This document shows, in pieces, positions 1 through 12,693 of a DNA stretch of 64,000 nucleotides. The DNA is taken from assembly GCF_003597395.2 (NCBI RefSeq), contig NC_133770.1:28749496-28813495 (forward strand), in the 5' to 3' direction. This DNA is from Chelonoidis abingdonii. Taxonomy: Eukaryota > Chordata > Testudines > Testudinidae. Both the position numbers and the translations under genes were made by a program. The notes below the pieces were generated by a model. It searched no databases. It worked only from the letters and a program-made list of their open reading frames with translations, and was not told where the DNA came from. Position 1 is the stretch's first letter, and every line of letters starts with the position of its first letter.

Positions 1-609
1 CCCATGAAATATGATGGATTATTGGCCATGCAGACTTAAATTTGATACACAGATTTATAAAATAGCCATTGCATGGGTAATGGAAATACAAACCTCCCTC
101 TACACTGCTCTACCGATATGACTTATCCCTGTTTTGAGCTATGTCTAGGTGTGAGATGGTGGTCCACACTCCATCCCCCTTTGGTCTTTGGTACCCCTGC
201 TGAAACTACCAATAATGGTGCAGATCATAGTGCTTTTTGTATAGTGAAGATGAGTCCATTAGTAACAGGAGTGAGACCATTCACTCCCTTAGCATAGATC
301 ATCAAAGGTTCCCAGGCTATGTTCCATGGGGAGTTTGCTGGTTGGCTGCAGAGAACTAGTTGGACATGTGATGTTGGCTCTGTTTCTTGTTCCCATCTGC
401 TGCTATAAGCCTCCAAGATCTTCATTGCCAAAAATGGTCTGGAATCTATAAGGGTTCCATATTTATTACATCAAAGGATGTTAAAAATGCTTTCCTAACA
501 TTAGTTTTGCATGTCAATAATTGGGGTGTTTTTTAGCTACACCAAAGATGTTCTGCAATGGCAAATGCAAGGAAGGTGACCTTTATATTATGATATGCTC
601 TGGGAATGA
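1..609. other. Gene-free stretch, nothing recognised
   Basis: I see no conserved coding frame, RNA gene or recognisable repeat here. The short open frames near the start have no splice context or family resemblance and look like chance. Confidence 0.5.
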
Positions 610-696
610 TTAGGGAGAAGTTCTGTGGCCTGTGTTATACAGAAGGTCAGATTAGGTGATCACAATGGTCCCTTCTAGCCTGGGAATCTGTGAATA
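610..696 (+). repeat. CR1-type LINE 3' end fragment
   Basis: The phrase 'tctgtggcctgtgttataca', followed by an 'aggtcag...gatca' segment and 'tggtcccttctagcct', is the typical 3' terminus of amniote CR1 LINEs. Only the last 90 bases or so are present, as expected for severe 5' truncation. It is in sense orientation and noncoding. Confidence 0.7.
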
Positions 697-700
697 AGGA

Positions 701-1668
701 ATAAGATAGGTGGTGGTAAGATCTCTCTGCCAACATGCAACCCACACTGTGAAAGAGTTTGACAACCCTGGTCTAAGATTTAAAGGGCAGACCAGGCCAA
801 TATTAAAAAATTAGGGCACTGAGTTTTCCAGAACAAGTGACTACATTCCAAGAACTTCAAATTACATTTCCACTGGAAAATCAAAGCTAAAATAATAGAT
901 ATCAGATGGTGAGACATTTTCTTCAGACTGTACTATTAAAAAATCAGTTACAAAGCACAAGAAAGAAATATTTCAATTGTCACATATAATCCACATATTA
1001 TGCTCTATTAGCATTATTTAACTATCATATTATTATTGTTATTATTATTATTATTATTTTTAAAACCCCTAAAGTTAAGACAAGAACTTAGAATAAATTT
1101 AAATGCAAAATGGTGGGACAAAGTTCAAAAGTTTCCCTTTAAAATAAACAAAAAACCCAAAAGGCAAAATTTAAATCACTCCGTTAATCTTTTTATTTGG
1201 GACACAAAAAAAGAATTTGTTTGGTTCACAAGATTCCATCTGTGCAAATGATCTGATATGATGACACACTTCAAAACTACTTTAATATGTTTAATGAAAA
1301 TCCTACTGCATTAATATAAACTTTTTTTTTTTGTTCTTGGGAACTTTGCTTACTTTTCTATGTGTGGACTTATGGTAGGGAGTTCAACTAATTAGCTTCC
1401 TGTGTAAAAACTGGAAAAATAGGTCACTAACCAAAAATTCTCTACCAATAAATAAAAAGAAATAACATGAAATAAGAAAATATTTTGGGGGGAAGAATAA
1501 GAATTGCAGGATTTTTAAGAAACCATCTGAGTCCCACAATTGGACTGTGAATTAAAAGTCCTAATCATAAGTTATAGCAATAACACTGACTAGGTGGTTT
1601 GGGAAAAGTTGTGCTGCCATTTTCCATGCTGTATTCAGTCTTGTAGATAAATAGGGTTGGGCCTTTGA
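701..1668. other. Gene-free, AT-rich stretch with an ATT microsatellite
   Basis: An imperfect (ATT)n tract lies at about 1030-1062. The rest is AT-rich with no supported gene or repeat. The 71-codon frame starting at 1036 begins inside the microsatellite and is not credible as a gene. Confidence 0.5.
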
Positions 1669-1670
1669 GG

Positions 1671-1948
1671 GTTTGTCTACACTGCAGTTAGACACCCACG
1701 GCTGGCCTGTGCCAGCTGACTTGGGCTCGGGCTGCAGGGCTATTTAACTGAGGTGTAGACATTCTGGCTCAGGCTGTAGCCTGAGCCCTGGGACCCTCCC
1801 ACCTCCAGGTTCTTAGCATCCAGGTTCTAACCCGAGCATGGAAGTTCACACATCAATTAAACAGCCCTGTGGCCTGATCGTCACAAGCCCAAGTCAGCTG
1901 GCATGGGCCAGCTGCTGTTGTCTAAGTGCATTGTAGCTATACTTTCAG
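1671..1948. mobile_element. MITE-like element with 'TTGTCTACACTGCA' end
   Basis: The left end reads 'gggtttgtctacactgcag'. The right end 'gcattgtagctatac' is a degenerate complement of it. The interior has two copies, in opposite orientation, of an 'agtcagctgg'-type segment, so the element folds on itself. I recall similar short elements as common in turtles. It has no coding capacity. I could not fix a target-site duplication. Confidence 0.45.
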
Positions 1949-2622
1949 ACTGTAGTTCTATCAGTCTGTAATGTCTCATTAGCACTGGACCCTCCTGAAA
2001 AGAGTCACTGTGGGATTTTGATAGCTTATTATCTCTAGGAAGAATGTTCATCATTTCCTAATGCTGAGTACAATCATAAGATACTTTATGTTAGGGCCAA
2101 GGTCAACTTAAAAACTACCTGGCTGCAGCTCAAAAGAGCAAAAGCAACATTGCTATGCACTTTGTGCAGACCACCAATGCAGGTCTCCACTCTCCACTAC
2201 GTAGAAGGGTAGTGTGGGCAGTCACTGAATCTGTTCATAACAAAGGTTTCCTTCCCATAAAACTACATCAAATTGGAAGTACAGTGCTCCCCACCAAACT
2301 CAGCAGTAAATGAATATGGCCGATGTACGAGCGTCCCAGGGTTTTCATCCCATCTGAATATGAAAAATTAAGCTCCCCAACTCCATTATGGATTCAATAA
2401 GCAAAGCCTTCTCATTCTGGTTATGCTGAATCATCAAAAGTGGGCACAACAAGCTAGTTTCTGCTTCCATTGCAGATAAAAAACTCTCTGACTGTTTAGT
2501 AACGTTTAATTTGGTTTAGGTTTGCTTAATCTGGGTTCTCTGTGATGTTTGTCTCTGGCTATTCAATTTGGCCTCATTGGAAGGAGACAGAAAGGCATTT
2601 CTGCTTTAAGGCAGATTGGAAA
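1949..2622. other. Gene-free stretch, nothing recognised
   Basis: I see no recognisable repeat, RNA gene or supported coding frame here. Confidence 0.45.
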
Positions 2623-2627
2623 GGGTC

Positions 2628-3020
2628 TGTAGACAAGCCCTTTGTTGTTCACAGCACAAATTCACTGGCGACCACTCTTTCACACACCAGTGCCCTTTTA
2701 TTTCCCAGTATTTTCCCACCACCATGTATATACACCTATATACAGTTCAATGCCAGTCAGGTAGCCCCTTAGGGAACTGCCTGCTCTGACAGCAGCTGGG
2801 AACAACATGCCCTCACTCCTCACTTTCCTGTTCCCCCCTACTTCCTTCCTGCTAGCTTTATTGGCCTTCAGCAGGCTCACAGGTGATTGCTCTCAGGCTC
2901 CTTTAATGAGCCACACCCTGCCAGCTCCAGCCCCAGCCAGTTCCCCTTGATGGGAGCTGTCCTAGCAGGTTCTGAGGTAACGGGCTGGTTCAGTGCCTTT
3001 TAAGCCAGCACCCTGTTACA
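2628..3020 (-). mobile_element. Solo LTR with 5-bp TSD (GGGTC)
   Basis: The segment begins TGTAGACAAG and ends CCCTGTTACA, so it has the TG...CA termini of a retroviral-type LTR. It is flanked by a perfect 5-bp duplication, GGGTC (2623-2627 and 3021-3025). At 393 bp with no internal coding region, it is a solo LTR left by recombination between two LTRs. Minus orientation is suggested by AATAAA-type polyadenylation signals on that strand (around 2857 and 2698) and by the TGTAACAGG start, shared with the LTR at 27196. The orientation and the class (ERV-like) are inferred. Confidence 0.7.
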
Positions 3021-3025
3021 GGGTC

Positions 3026-3388
3026 TCATAATACTGGTAATGAGAATGATGTCTGTGCTGCACTCTGCATATTCTGTAGGCAGAACAAGCATAAATTATT
3101 GAGAGCAGAACCAGAGCTAGCCTGGGATTTTCAGATGTTGCTTCTGGGACTATGAAATTAAAGGGCTTTAAGAAAAACTTCTCAGTCAGTAATCTGGGTT
3201 CCTCCAAGCACATGGAGCCCAATAAATTGCCTTAATTTGAAGGCACATCAGTTCTGACTTTTAGCCTTTCCATGTGGCTGTCTGTGAAACAGACCTGGCC
3301 AATATTGTTAAAGTGTCTGATTACATCATCAATTACTAATCTAGGATGAGACCTGACCAAACCCATTTTCATGGGATGTGAGGGTAAA
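3026..3388. other. Gene-free stretch, nothing recognised
   Basis: No supported gene or repeat was seen. Confidence 0.4.
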
Positions 3389-3903
3389 TCTACACTACAA
3401 AAACAAAGTGTTCTTAATGTAGATGATCAAACCCAGCCTAGCTAATTTAGGTTAAAATAGCAGTGAGTACATGGGAACTCAGCTTAGCAGTTTGAGTTCA
3501 ACTGCAGGCTTCCTTAGGGTGTGACCCAGCCTGGGTAGACACACTCACAGGGCTCAAGCTAGCACACTGAAACTAGAAGTGTAGACATTGCAGATCCAGC
3601 AGAGTCTTAGGTTAGCCACCCAAGTTCAGACACACGGGGTTCGGTTGGCTTGAAAGCCAAGCTACTATTTCTAGCATGCTCGCTTGAGCCAAACTAGAAC
3701 AAATCTGTCTGCCCTTGTTGGGAGGCTTGCTCCCACTTGCAATACTGAAATACCCATATAGTTTTTAACTCAAGCTGCTAACCTGAGTTAAAAGTTGAGT
3801 TGCTGTGTCCTCGGTGCTATTTTAACCTCAGTCAGGTAGCTAGCACAGGTTCGCTAACCTGAGTTAAGAACATACTTTTTTTTTTGCAGTGTAGATGTGC
3901 CCT
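3389..3903. mobile_element. Terminal-inverted DNA element, probably composite
   Basis: The ends are related inverted repeats: 'agggtaaatctacact' at the left and 'agtgtagatgtgccct' at the right, each followed inward by a 'gttcttaa / ttaagaac' pair. The interior has further paired segments (for example 'cctgagttaa'). A block at about 3520-3760, with its own 'gtgtagacattgc', looks like a second element or an insertion. No clear TSD was found. It is a non-autonomous element with no coding capacity. Confidence 0.5.
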
Positions 3904-5574
3904 AAGACTAGTGCATTATCTGACTGTCCTGCTGAAAATCTGACATTTCTGACTTTACAAAGGTTCCATTCACATTTATGCCTTAGAAAATAAATTGGAT
4001 TAAAAGAAAAGTTATTCTGGGTGTTCTAAAAGAACTCGATGAATTTAGAGCTATGTCTTTTTCCATCAAAATCAAAAGTTAACTTGAGTATAAATATATA
4101 TAAATTGAATTCAGTGAACACAATTTTATGAGCCACACTGATTCATATAATTGCCATAGGTAGAAAACACATCTGTGGGGGAGAAGTGGAAAATTGGAAA
4201 TTATGGAATTTCCACCAGACTCCCTTGTTAGTGAATCTAAACTAATCTTCAGTGAATTCCTAAGAAAGCATGAAGAGGTTTCTCCTAAAAAAAAAACTGC
4301 TGAACTAGCGAAAATGGAGAACAGAACAGACACTGCCACTTTGCTTTAAGGATTTAGATGTGTTATTTTATTTTATTTCTGCACAGACAAAACTAAACAG
4401 TGAAGACAACTGAGTCTCTCTGGAATATTTAGCAATTTATATTAAGTAGAGCTAATACAGGGTGTAAAACAAAAGCCTTTGACTGAAAAGCTGTTACATG
4501 CTGGTAGTCACGTATTGAACTGGATAGAATCCCTACACATGTGTTGTAGTTAAAGCTATGATACTTGCTGGCTCTAAAGGGAACAACGCTAATAGCGAGG
4601 TTAAGCCATCATGCTTCAAGAAATGGTGGCTAGATTCTCATCCACACACAACCTACATGACGCATCCACAAGGGCACAACCAGCATGATTGTCACATCCC
4701 TTCATCCCAAAATTGTTACATGTAGTCGACAGTGGGATCCTATTCCAGATGCAAAAGTCACCAGGAACCTATGGAACCCAGATTGTCATAGATATTGTTA
4801 CACTGGTGACTCATCTGTTCCATGATACCGAGGGGACATAACTGGAAACCTAAGAAAACTGCAGCTGGCTAAACAGCCTATGTCTGGTTGGACTGTCAGA
4901 GGTATCAACAGCTCTGACATAATTTCTTTTTTAAAATCTGTGATGAATATGGCGGGGAGGGGGAGCTGAGGGGCATATGCTTGATAATAAATATGGAGCT
5001 GTACCTCAAATGTGTTCTATGTATAAGATTTCTGAGGTGGGGGAGATAACAGTTTCTACACATGCCCGTATCATATGACCTGTGATTGAAAGCCACTGAG
5101 GTTGATTGCGACTAAGTGCAAAACAACTCTCACAGGGGTATTTTCAGATGGCCCGGGTGGGCCAACTGGAAAAAACCAGACTGAGGCAAACTGACAACTT
5201 CACACCCAGGCGCTATAACAAAGATCATTAAGCAAAGAAGCAATTAGGCTCAGGCACACAGGAAGCATGGGGCTTTGAGAAAAAGGAGTTTACCTTCCTG
5301 GTAGGGGGCTGGGGGAAGAGTCTGGAATACACACACATTCTGGAAAGAAGACAGAGACTAGCCTGAGTCCCAAAAACTCCTTGGCTTACCAAAAGAATGT
5401 AAATGGTGTCTGTTCTTTTCTTGCAACTCAAGAGGGAAGTCTCTAACTTAGCGTGTAGAAAAGCATATGATCAGTTGAGTTTAGCTATATGTGTAGGCTG
5501 TTGTTTTGAAATTTCCTCTAGTGAAAGAGAGGATGGATGATCAAGTGGGTTTGGACACTTGCCTAGGGCTTTGG
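3904..5574. other. Gene-free stretch, nothing recognised
   Basis: Open frames here are short and without recognisable motifs. I see no RNA gene or clear repeat. Confidence 0.45.
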
Positions 5575-5765
5575 AGAACTGGATTCAAATCTCTGCCTTA
5601 TTTCAGACTTCCTGTGTTATCTTGGGTAAATCACTTAGTCTCTCTGTGCCTCAGTTTCCCATCAGTAAAATGGGGATTGTAGTACTTCCCTCCCTCACAG
5701 GAATGTTCTAAGGCTAAATACACTGGAGGCTGTGAAATGCTCGGATGCTGTATTAATGGGTATCA
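5575..5765 (+). repeat. MIR-type (CORE) SINE fragment
   Basis: The order of 'cttgggtaaatcacttag', 'ctctgtgcctcagtttccc', 'gtaaaatggggat' and a following 'cctccctcacag' block matches the core and 3' half of MIR SINEs, an ancient amniote family. It is diverged and in sense orientation. Confidence 0.75.
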
Positions 5766-6745
5766 GATAGGTACCTAAGAACGGTAGCTTTGTTCTCTTT
5801 GCTAATAAACATACACATTCCAAGAAGGCTGTTTTTTAATTATGGCAGTGGTCACAGGCTTCCAAAAGACAGAGATGCAGGACTCCATCTGGACTGTGCA
5901 GTAATAAGCAGTTAACACTGATGGGTTATTACACCCAAATCCTGCTCTATGAGTGGGAGAACGGAGAAATTCTATCCCAAGAACGGTAAGGGCGCAAGGT
6001 ACTTGGGGGGGATGAATTCAGACCAGAAAGGAGACAGAGATGTAATCACTCCCACAACTGTGATGGAAGCATAGATACTTCAAGCATTGAGCATGTGGGC
6101 CTTGGAGGGAAAAATCACAACTGAGAGCGCTTACCATGCTAACAGCACCCAGTTCCAGAGGGCCCTGTCCCAGGCCCATATTTCTATGCTTTTGTTATTT
6201 TCATAATATGCTTAGAATTCTGAAAGAAGCAAGAAAACACAACGATTTGCCACCAGTAAGATTTTGTATTTTAATTTTGCTATGTGGGCATCATGGGCTT
6301 TCTACAAGAATCTCAGCTCCAAAGGGATGACTTCAGTTTCTTATACAAGCATTGGATGGGGATTGTTTTGAGATTTCCCAAGGATCACATTAGGAACCTG
6401 ATTCTGCCACACACAAGAATGGGATGTTTACCACTGGAAATGGAAATGGAACAGGCCATGAAAGAGGGGATCTTCCCTTTTGAGACAGAATTTCTAACCA
6501 TGGATAAACCAAAAGCATTAATAGTAGGACAAACATTTCCTGATAACCCACTTGCTGTGGTATGGGAGAAGTAGCAGCTCTGTGGAGCTTTTATCTCCTC
6601 CATCAATGAGAGCAGCAGCAGGGTGTGCTGGTTGAAGGGACTGAGTGTCTTATGCCCCTTGCTATTTTGCCTCAGTGTTCAGAACAGGCCACAAGCTTTT
6701 CATTGCTCATCTTTAAAAATGGTCTTAAGAGGGCTTTAATTCCTA
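5766..6745. other. Gene-free stretch, nothing recognised
   Basis: A 96-codon open frame (6284-6574) overlaps a 64-codon one, but neither shows a domain, splice signals or codon-use support. I treat both as chance. Confidence 0.4.
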
Positions 6746-6749
6746 AAGT

Positions 6750-6956
6750 GGGGGGAGGGATAGCTCAGTGATTTTTGAGCATTGGCCTGCTAAACTAAGA
6801 GTTGTGAGTTCATTCCCTGAGGGGGCCAGTTAGGGATCTGGGATAAAATCAGTAATTGGTCCTGCAAGTGAAGGTAGGGGGCTAGACTCAATGACCCTTC
6901 AGGCTCTCTTCCAGATCTGTGAGATAGGTATATTTCCATTTAGAAAAAAAAAAAAG
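6750..6956 (+). mobile_element. Cry-type tRNA-derived SINE (tortoise Pol III SINE)
   Basis: The left part resembles a tRNA. A split Pol III promoter is visible: A-box-like TAGCTCAGTG at about 6761 and B-box-like GTTCATTCC at 6808-6816. The 3' part ('gggggctagactcaatgacc...ttccagatctgtgagatagg') resembles the CR1-like tail that turtle SINEs share with their partner LINE. It ends in an A-rich tail. Two minus-strand relatives occur at 17705 and 35141. The family name is from memory and marks the genome as cryptodiran turtle. Confidence 0.8.
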
Positions 6957-7204
6957 ATTTTGCAAGGGAAATAAAGATATCTCAGAATCATTTGGAACCT
7001 TCCCTTGAGTAGGTCTGGAGATGTGTGCTATATAGGAATCATTGGGCTGGAAGAAGGTTTACAAACTCCATTGTGTAGTTCATTATGAAATATATATTTG
7101 AGGGAGCAAACTGGGGTGATTCCGTGGTTCAACCTTCATTTCTCTTGCATGTGAAAGGCTCACTGTAAGCCAGGAAACAGTTGTTACATTGCAGATTTTA
7201 GTGT

Positions 7205-7380
7205 TGTTTATCATAGAGGCAGGATTGTGATCTAGTGGGTAGATAGGAATGCTGGTAGTTAGTACTGAGGGGTTGTGTTCCCTATTCAGACACTGGTTTG
7301 CTGTGTGATCCTAGCCACATCACTGCCTCACTTTGCCCATCTGTAAAATGGAATAATACACATCTCGCAGGGATTAATTT
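7205..7380 (+). repeat. MIR-type SINE fragment
   Basis: The segment 'ctgtgtgatcctagccacat', followed by 'cccatctgtaaaatgga', is the MIR core. The preceding 'tgtgatctagtgggtaga' fits the tRNA-related part. It is old and diverged. Confidence 0.6.
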
Positions 7381-7390
7381 CTAAGCCATA

Positions 7391-10300
7391 CAGTTGTGAA
7401 TCTGTCCTCAAATTGCAAGTTTGCATGCAATTGGTCACATATAGATGTCTAACTTCCTGATTGTCCATATAAGTCAGGCTTCCAAGGACTTCAAACAACT
7501 TCAGTTGAAGCTAGTTTGAGTCTTTCTTTTGACTTCAGTGGGTGCTGGATCAGACCTTTGACGTGATCATGGGTGCACTTAATCAACTAGTAATTTTGCA
7601 CCCATTATACTGGAAGCTGGGTTATGATCAGACTGAAAATCAGGCCTTTAGTGCCTGTGAAGCATTTTGATATCCACAGAAGAAATGGAGCTACATAAAT
7701 GCAATGTACCAAGTGGAAATCTAATCAGGATCTCTGCATTCTTAACTCCCACCCCCATCTCCATTGACTTTTCTTATCAGTCAGACTATTAGGGACAGGT
7801 TTGTCCAGTTAAACCAATATTTAGCTCTGCATGGTTATGAAACATGTCATTCCCTAAGGAGGCTTCTGCGGGGAAAGAACATTGATTTTGTTTCCTTCTT
7901 CTGTATGAACTTGTCCTTAAATTATCTTTGCTATGCTGCAAATGTCTATTCTATAAATAGCAAGAGTGAGACAGAAAAAAAAAATAATGCTTCAAGTTTT
8001 CATAAGCCCCTGTGCCCCTATTACAATAGTTCTATTTTAAGTGAGAGGGGAAGCAACAGTGAGGATTTGATTTCAATCCCCAACCTCCCCAAAAAAACAC
8101 CTTGATTAGCAGCAGAATATGAGCAATAGGATAGCAGTTGGAAAGGCGGGAGACCTATCCTCAGTACTGTGCAACAGCTGTCCATTACAGAAATTCGATT
8201 TCAGATTGCAAATTCCTGATGCTGCACTTTGACTTGCTGACAGAATATCTTCCTAGCATGCAAAGTTCTTAAAGGGAGATTCGTGACCAGGCCAGCTTAT
8301 GCCCCACAACCTGGATGGGGAAGAGGCCTGCTTTCTCCTGCTCCCTTCCATTTATGCCAAAATTCAGGAAAACATCCCTCTTCTTAACATAAGTGTGTAT
8401 TAAAGTTCTTTCCTGAATAGGGATATATTTAAGAATATACTTACGCATGTACTCCTTAATCAAGCCCTATCTAGCAGGTATGCAGTGAGCAACATGCGCT
8501 CATGGGTGGGGGGAGGAACATTTTGCTCTCATTCAGAGAGGCAGCAACTGAGTTGTACTGTGAATTCCCCTGGCCTACCTGGTGGAATCCTATCCTTGCC
8601 AGCAGAATTACCTGAGTAGAGAGCTTCTCCGCCAACATCCCTGCTTTTCTTTATAGCTCCAGCAAGTTCCCAAGTACTTTGGCTGGCCCAATCTGGTTCC
8701 CTCAACCCAGAGATGCTTATGTTTCAGAAGTGTTACATTTATAGGGATCTGCTCCTGCTCTTGCTTCCACTAAGTCAACTGCGAAACTCCCATTGAACTA
8801 AACTAGAGTAGGATTAAACTTCCTTAGCTACAGCTGAGAAGCACAAAGTTCACCTTTGCACTTCTCCAATTCTGGAGTTGTTATATCCAGGACTGGTCCC
8901 CAGGCATAAACTGGAGTTGCCTTATGGGCTGAAATGGTAGTTGGGGATTAGCACAGTACAGGGGCACCCGGGACACTTGACCTTTTCCCTGGCCACTCAC
9001 TCTACACCAGCAACAGGGGAGTGGTTTAGAAGCTCCGCTCTGGCTGTGCATCACTAAAGGGTCCTTGTTATGCTGAGGTGGTTCTTGCAGAGTCATTCCA
9101 CTGGCTTTAAGATCAGGATCCACCAATGGTACAGATCAAAGCTGACATACCCAACCCAGGATCCAGCCTATAACTTAAAAAGTGCTTCGAGATTTTTCAG
9201 AATGGAAGCCATTCTATAAATACAAAACATTCTTCTGCTCCATGTAGCCACAGGTGAGGGATGTATCCATGCTTGGAAGTGCCCATACCTATGACAACTA
9301 TACCTAAAATAATCTGGACATACTCAAGGTAAGGTATAGGCACAGAAATAACCTGCTAGTCTAGAAAGCCTAGAATCCTCCTGAATATTTTTTTAGTGTT
9401 GTCATGGTAAAGTACTAATGCTTTTCAACTCCACTGTTTACCATAGATCATGCTGCATATATTGACCTTTAGAGGTTGATGTCCCACGTTTTTATTCTAA
9501 GGTTATTTAAACAACCTGAAGAAAAGTGGCACAAAAAAACCCTCCAAAATCACGAATACTTTACTTTTTCCATTATTTTCTCCCAGTAGCAAACATTATG
9601 CTAGTGTCTCTGAAAGCATCTCTCTGCCCATTGCAGTGCTGCCAGCCTGCAGTACAGCTTAGGACATCACCCTCTTAGCAGAAAGAAAAAGTTTATGTCT
9701 AGTTTCCTCACCTACAGACCCTCTGAGCGAAATGCATCATTCTTTTGGCACCATTAAGGGCTGAATAAATCTGAGATAAGTGGGTTAAAATGTCAACGCC
9801 CACTAGGACTGAAATAAATCCACCACCTTTCTGCATTCGAGTGAAGTGCTAACTGCCGTGCCACCAGCATTTCATTCACTTAGCAGGACAAATGAAATAC
9901 TTTAACAATCCTGAGATCATGATTTTGTTTTCTTCTTCACGTCAGACCAGGCTGGAACTCATAGTGCAAGAGGTTAAAACAGTATGATGTGAAAGATGGT
10001 GTTAAAAGGTTTTCAAACGCTGTTTATTAATAGATATAACCCTTTCACCTCTGCTATATCTATCACAGCTAGGTTAAATACCATCTATTTCATCAGTCAT
10101 TTAGATTCTTCCTACGGGGGGGGAGGGTGGATGCCAAAATACTATTATACAGTCACAAAATCTATTTCATAAAAATGCAAGAGAAGAATTTTGTATAATA
10201 AAACATACCCTAACATGGAGTAACTACAGGAATTGAGCGCAGCCTCTGGGTTTAAAGCCATTCATTAGGCCATTGATCATTGGAGACAGCATTCAGTGAC

Positions 10301-11866
10301 CTCAGACAAACAAAATGTAAACGTCCAAGCTCATTGATAGCATTCCTAGTTCTCTATTTTAATTTATATTGTCTCTCTGTAAATTGTTTGACATCGGCAG
10401 TGACAGATGGAGATGGTAAAGGGCCTCAATGCTATGATGAACCTACCATTAAATACAGCTGGATGCAAGTGACTTAACTGCAGCTTACTTTGATGTTCAG
10501 TAGAAATCCCACCATGGGTATGTCTTTATAGAATTTTTTAGAAGAGTGTAAAATATATTTTTCCTACTGCACACCGCAGAACACATCCAAATACAGAAAT
10601 TCTTCTGTGGGGAGGAAAAACAAGTAATACGGTGCCTATAACCTCTTTAATTGTGCAGTTATCATCTAGCAAAACGTGTGTGTGTGTATATATTTATATA
10701 CACTATGCTAGCGTTACTGACTCATACATGTCTATTAACAGTACTTTCAGTTTCCTGTCCCTACTGAACTCAAATGGTTTGAAATAACAAGGGGGAAAAT
10801 ATCTACCAAAAATGGACATGTCAACTAACCCACAAGGAAGTGACTTGCACAATAAAAAGCATGTTGGAGATTATTGTTCCTAAAACACCACAGCTTGTGT
10901 ATCTTAGGCATTGCTGAAATGTTAAAACTCCATAAAATGTAAGCACTCTTTTCCTATGAGTAACACTGGAGCGGAGGAGAAGCAATCCTGATGGCATGGG
11001 TGAATCTAGTGGGACCAGAAAAGACTGTTTGGCTCCATCTCATCAGTGATCATAATGAAGCAAACCTCAGCAGGAATAACACAGAACTGGAATTGTTATG
11101 AAAGGAAATGGGAAAGAACAATGAATGATTTCAGAATAAATAACATGGACTTACCCGGACCATATATTTTGTATTATTTCATATTGTTACATAGGTATAG
11201 TGCCACCCTCTCATAGATACTTTGGTAGGGAGTAAACTCCTTCATAAAATGGGGTGAAATAACTTAGCCCCTCAAAGGATTAGGTGTCTCATACCCATTG
11301 GTCTGGCCTTACTCCCTCCCCAAAGCAAGGGTAGGAACTGTGACTGTGTCACAGTTTATTCTCTGGTCTGCTCCTGGGGCAGTGCAGCCAACACTTAGCC
11401 GGGGCTGATTGCAAATTTGTAATCTAATCCATTATTAATATTCTGCAATTTCTATGTGTCTATAGCCTGCAGACTCTTGAAGCCTATTGTTACTCAAAAT
11501 GCAGACTTACCATAAATCTTGTTGAGTTACAGAACTCTAATTTAAATTTCAGGAAAAGCATGCACTAACTATGTGGATGGGTCACACAAGTGCAGGTGTT
11601 ATACAACACATGTGGCACTGCCTGCAACCTTCTGCAGACGTATTAGGGGGATTATCCCTTCCCTATGCTTGAGAGTGTGAGATGTTGAAGTGAGAGAGAA
11701 TTGCCCAATATCATTGGCAATAAAGAAAGTTTAAAAATTATTAAAGCTTATTGCTAACAAAACCACAGAATTGTGCCTGTCTCAGGTTTGTATGAAAGTA
11801 AATGTTTTGAGAAAATCTGTTCATTTTACTATAGCTACAGTATTTTCTATCTGAGTGTCCCCTGCA
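7391..11866. other. Long gene-free stretch with a TG/TA microsatellite
   Basis: A short (TG)n followed by TATATA-rich sequence lies at about 10675-10702. A 113-codon frame at 7764-8105 and an 81-codon frame on the minus strand near 8881 have no recognisable motif or exon signals. No other repeat could be named with confidence. Confidence 0.4.
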
Positions 11867-12482
11867 GTCTCAAATAGGGTTGCCAGGTGTCCATTTTTTG
11901 ACCAGAATGCCCGGTTGAAAAGGGATGCTGTAGAAGCCTGGTTGGTGGCGTAGCAGGGAGCCAGGACTAAGTCAGGCTCCCTGACTACCTTAGCTTTGCA
12001 CAACTCCTGGAAGCAGCTGCCAGGTCCCTGCAGTCCCTAGACTCATTGGCAGCCAGGGAGGCTCCACACGCTGCCTCTGCCCCAAGGACCAGCTCCACAG
12101 CTCCCATTGGCCGGGAACCACGACCAATGGGAGCTGCAGGGGTAGTGCCTCTGGGTGTGAGGTCAGCATGCAGAGCCTCCCTGGCCACCCATGCATCTAG
12201 GGGCTTCAGGGACCTGGTGGCCACTTTTGGGATCCGCAGTAACTGCCTCCAGAACCCTGCACTCCCTCCCACACTCTAACCCGCTGCCCCAGCCCGAAGT
12301 CTCCCCCATGAAGCCCACTCCCTCAACCCCCTGCCCCCTCCTACACCCCAACCCCCTCATCCCCAGCCTCACCCCAGAGCCCACAACCCCTGCCGGAGCC
12401 CTCATCCCCCCACACACACACGTCCCAACCCCCTGACCCAGCCCAGAGCCCCTTCCTTCACTCCAAACCCCTCATCCTGGCC

Positions 12483-12604
12483 TAGGGTGACCAGATGTCC
12501 TGATTTTATAGGGACAGTCCCAATTTTTAGGTCTCTTTCTTATATAGGCTCCTATTACCCCCCACCCCATCCCAATTTTTCACATTTGCTGTCTGGTCAC
12601 CCTA
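12483..12604. mobile_element. 122-bp MITE nested in hAT-like element
   Basis: The ends TAGGGTGACCAGA and TCTGGTCACCCTA are perfectly inverted over 13 bp at the outer edges. The flanks TCCTGGCC (12475-12482) and TCCCGGCC (12605-12612) match in 7 of 8 positions, which fits an 8-bp hAT-type duplication. It has no coding capacity. I recall this element as very common in turtles. Confidence 0.75.
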
Positions 12605-12693
12605 TCCCGGCCCCCACCCCAGATACGCATCCCCAGCCAGAGCTCTCAACCCCCATCCCGCCCACCCTAACCTCCTTTGCTAGCCCAGGAGGA

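Noticed and set aside
6750..6830. A functional tRNA gene
   Set aside because: A- and B-box-like motifs are present, but the acceptor stem does not close and the sequence continues into a SINE tail.
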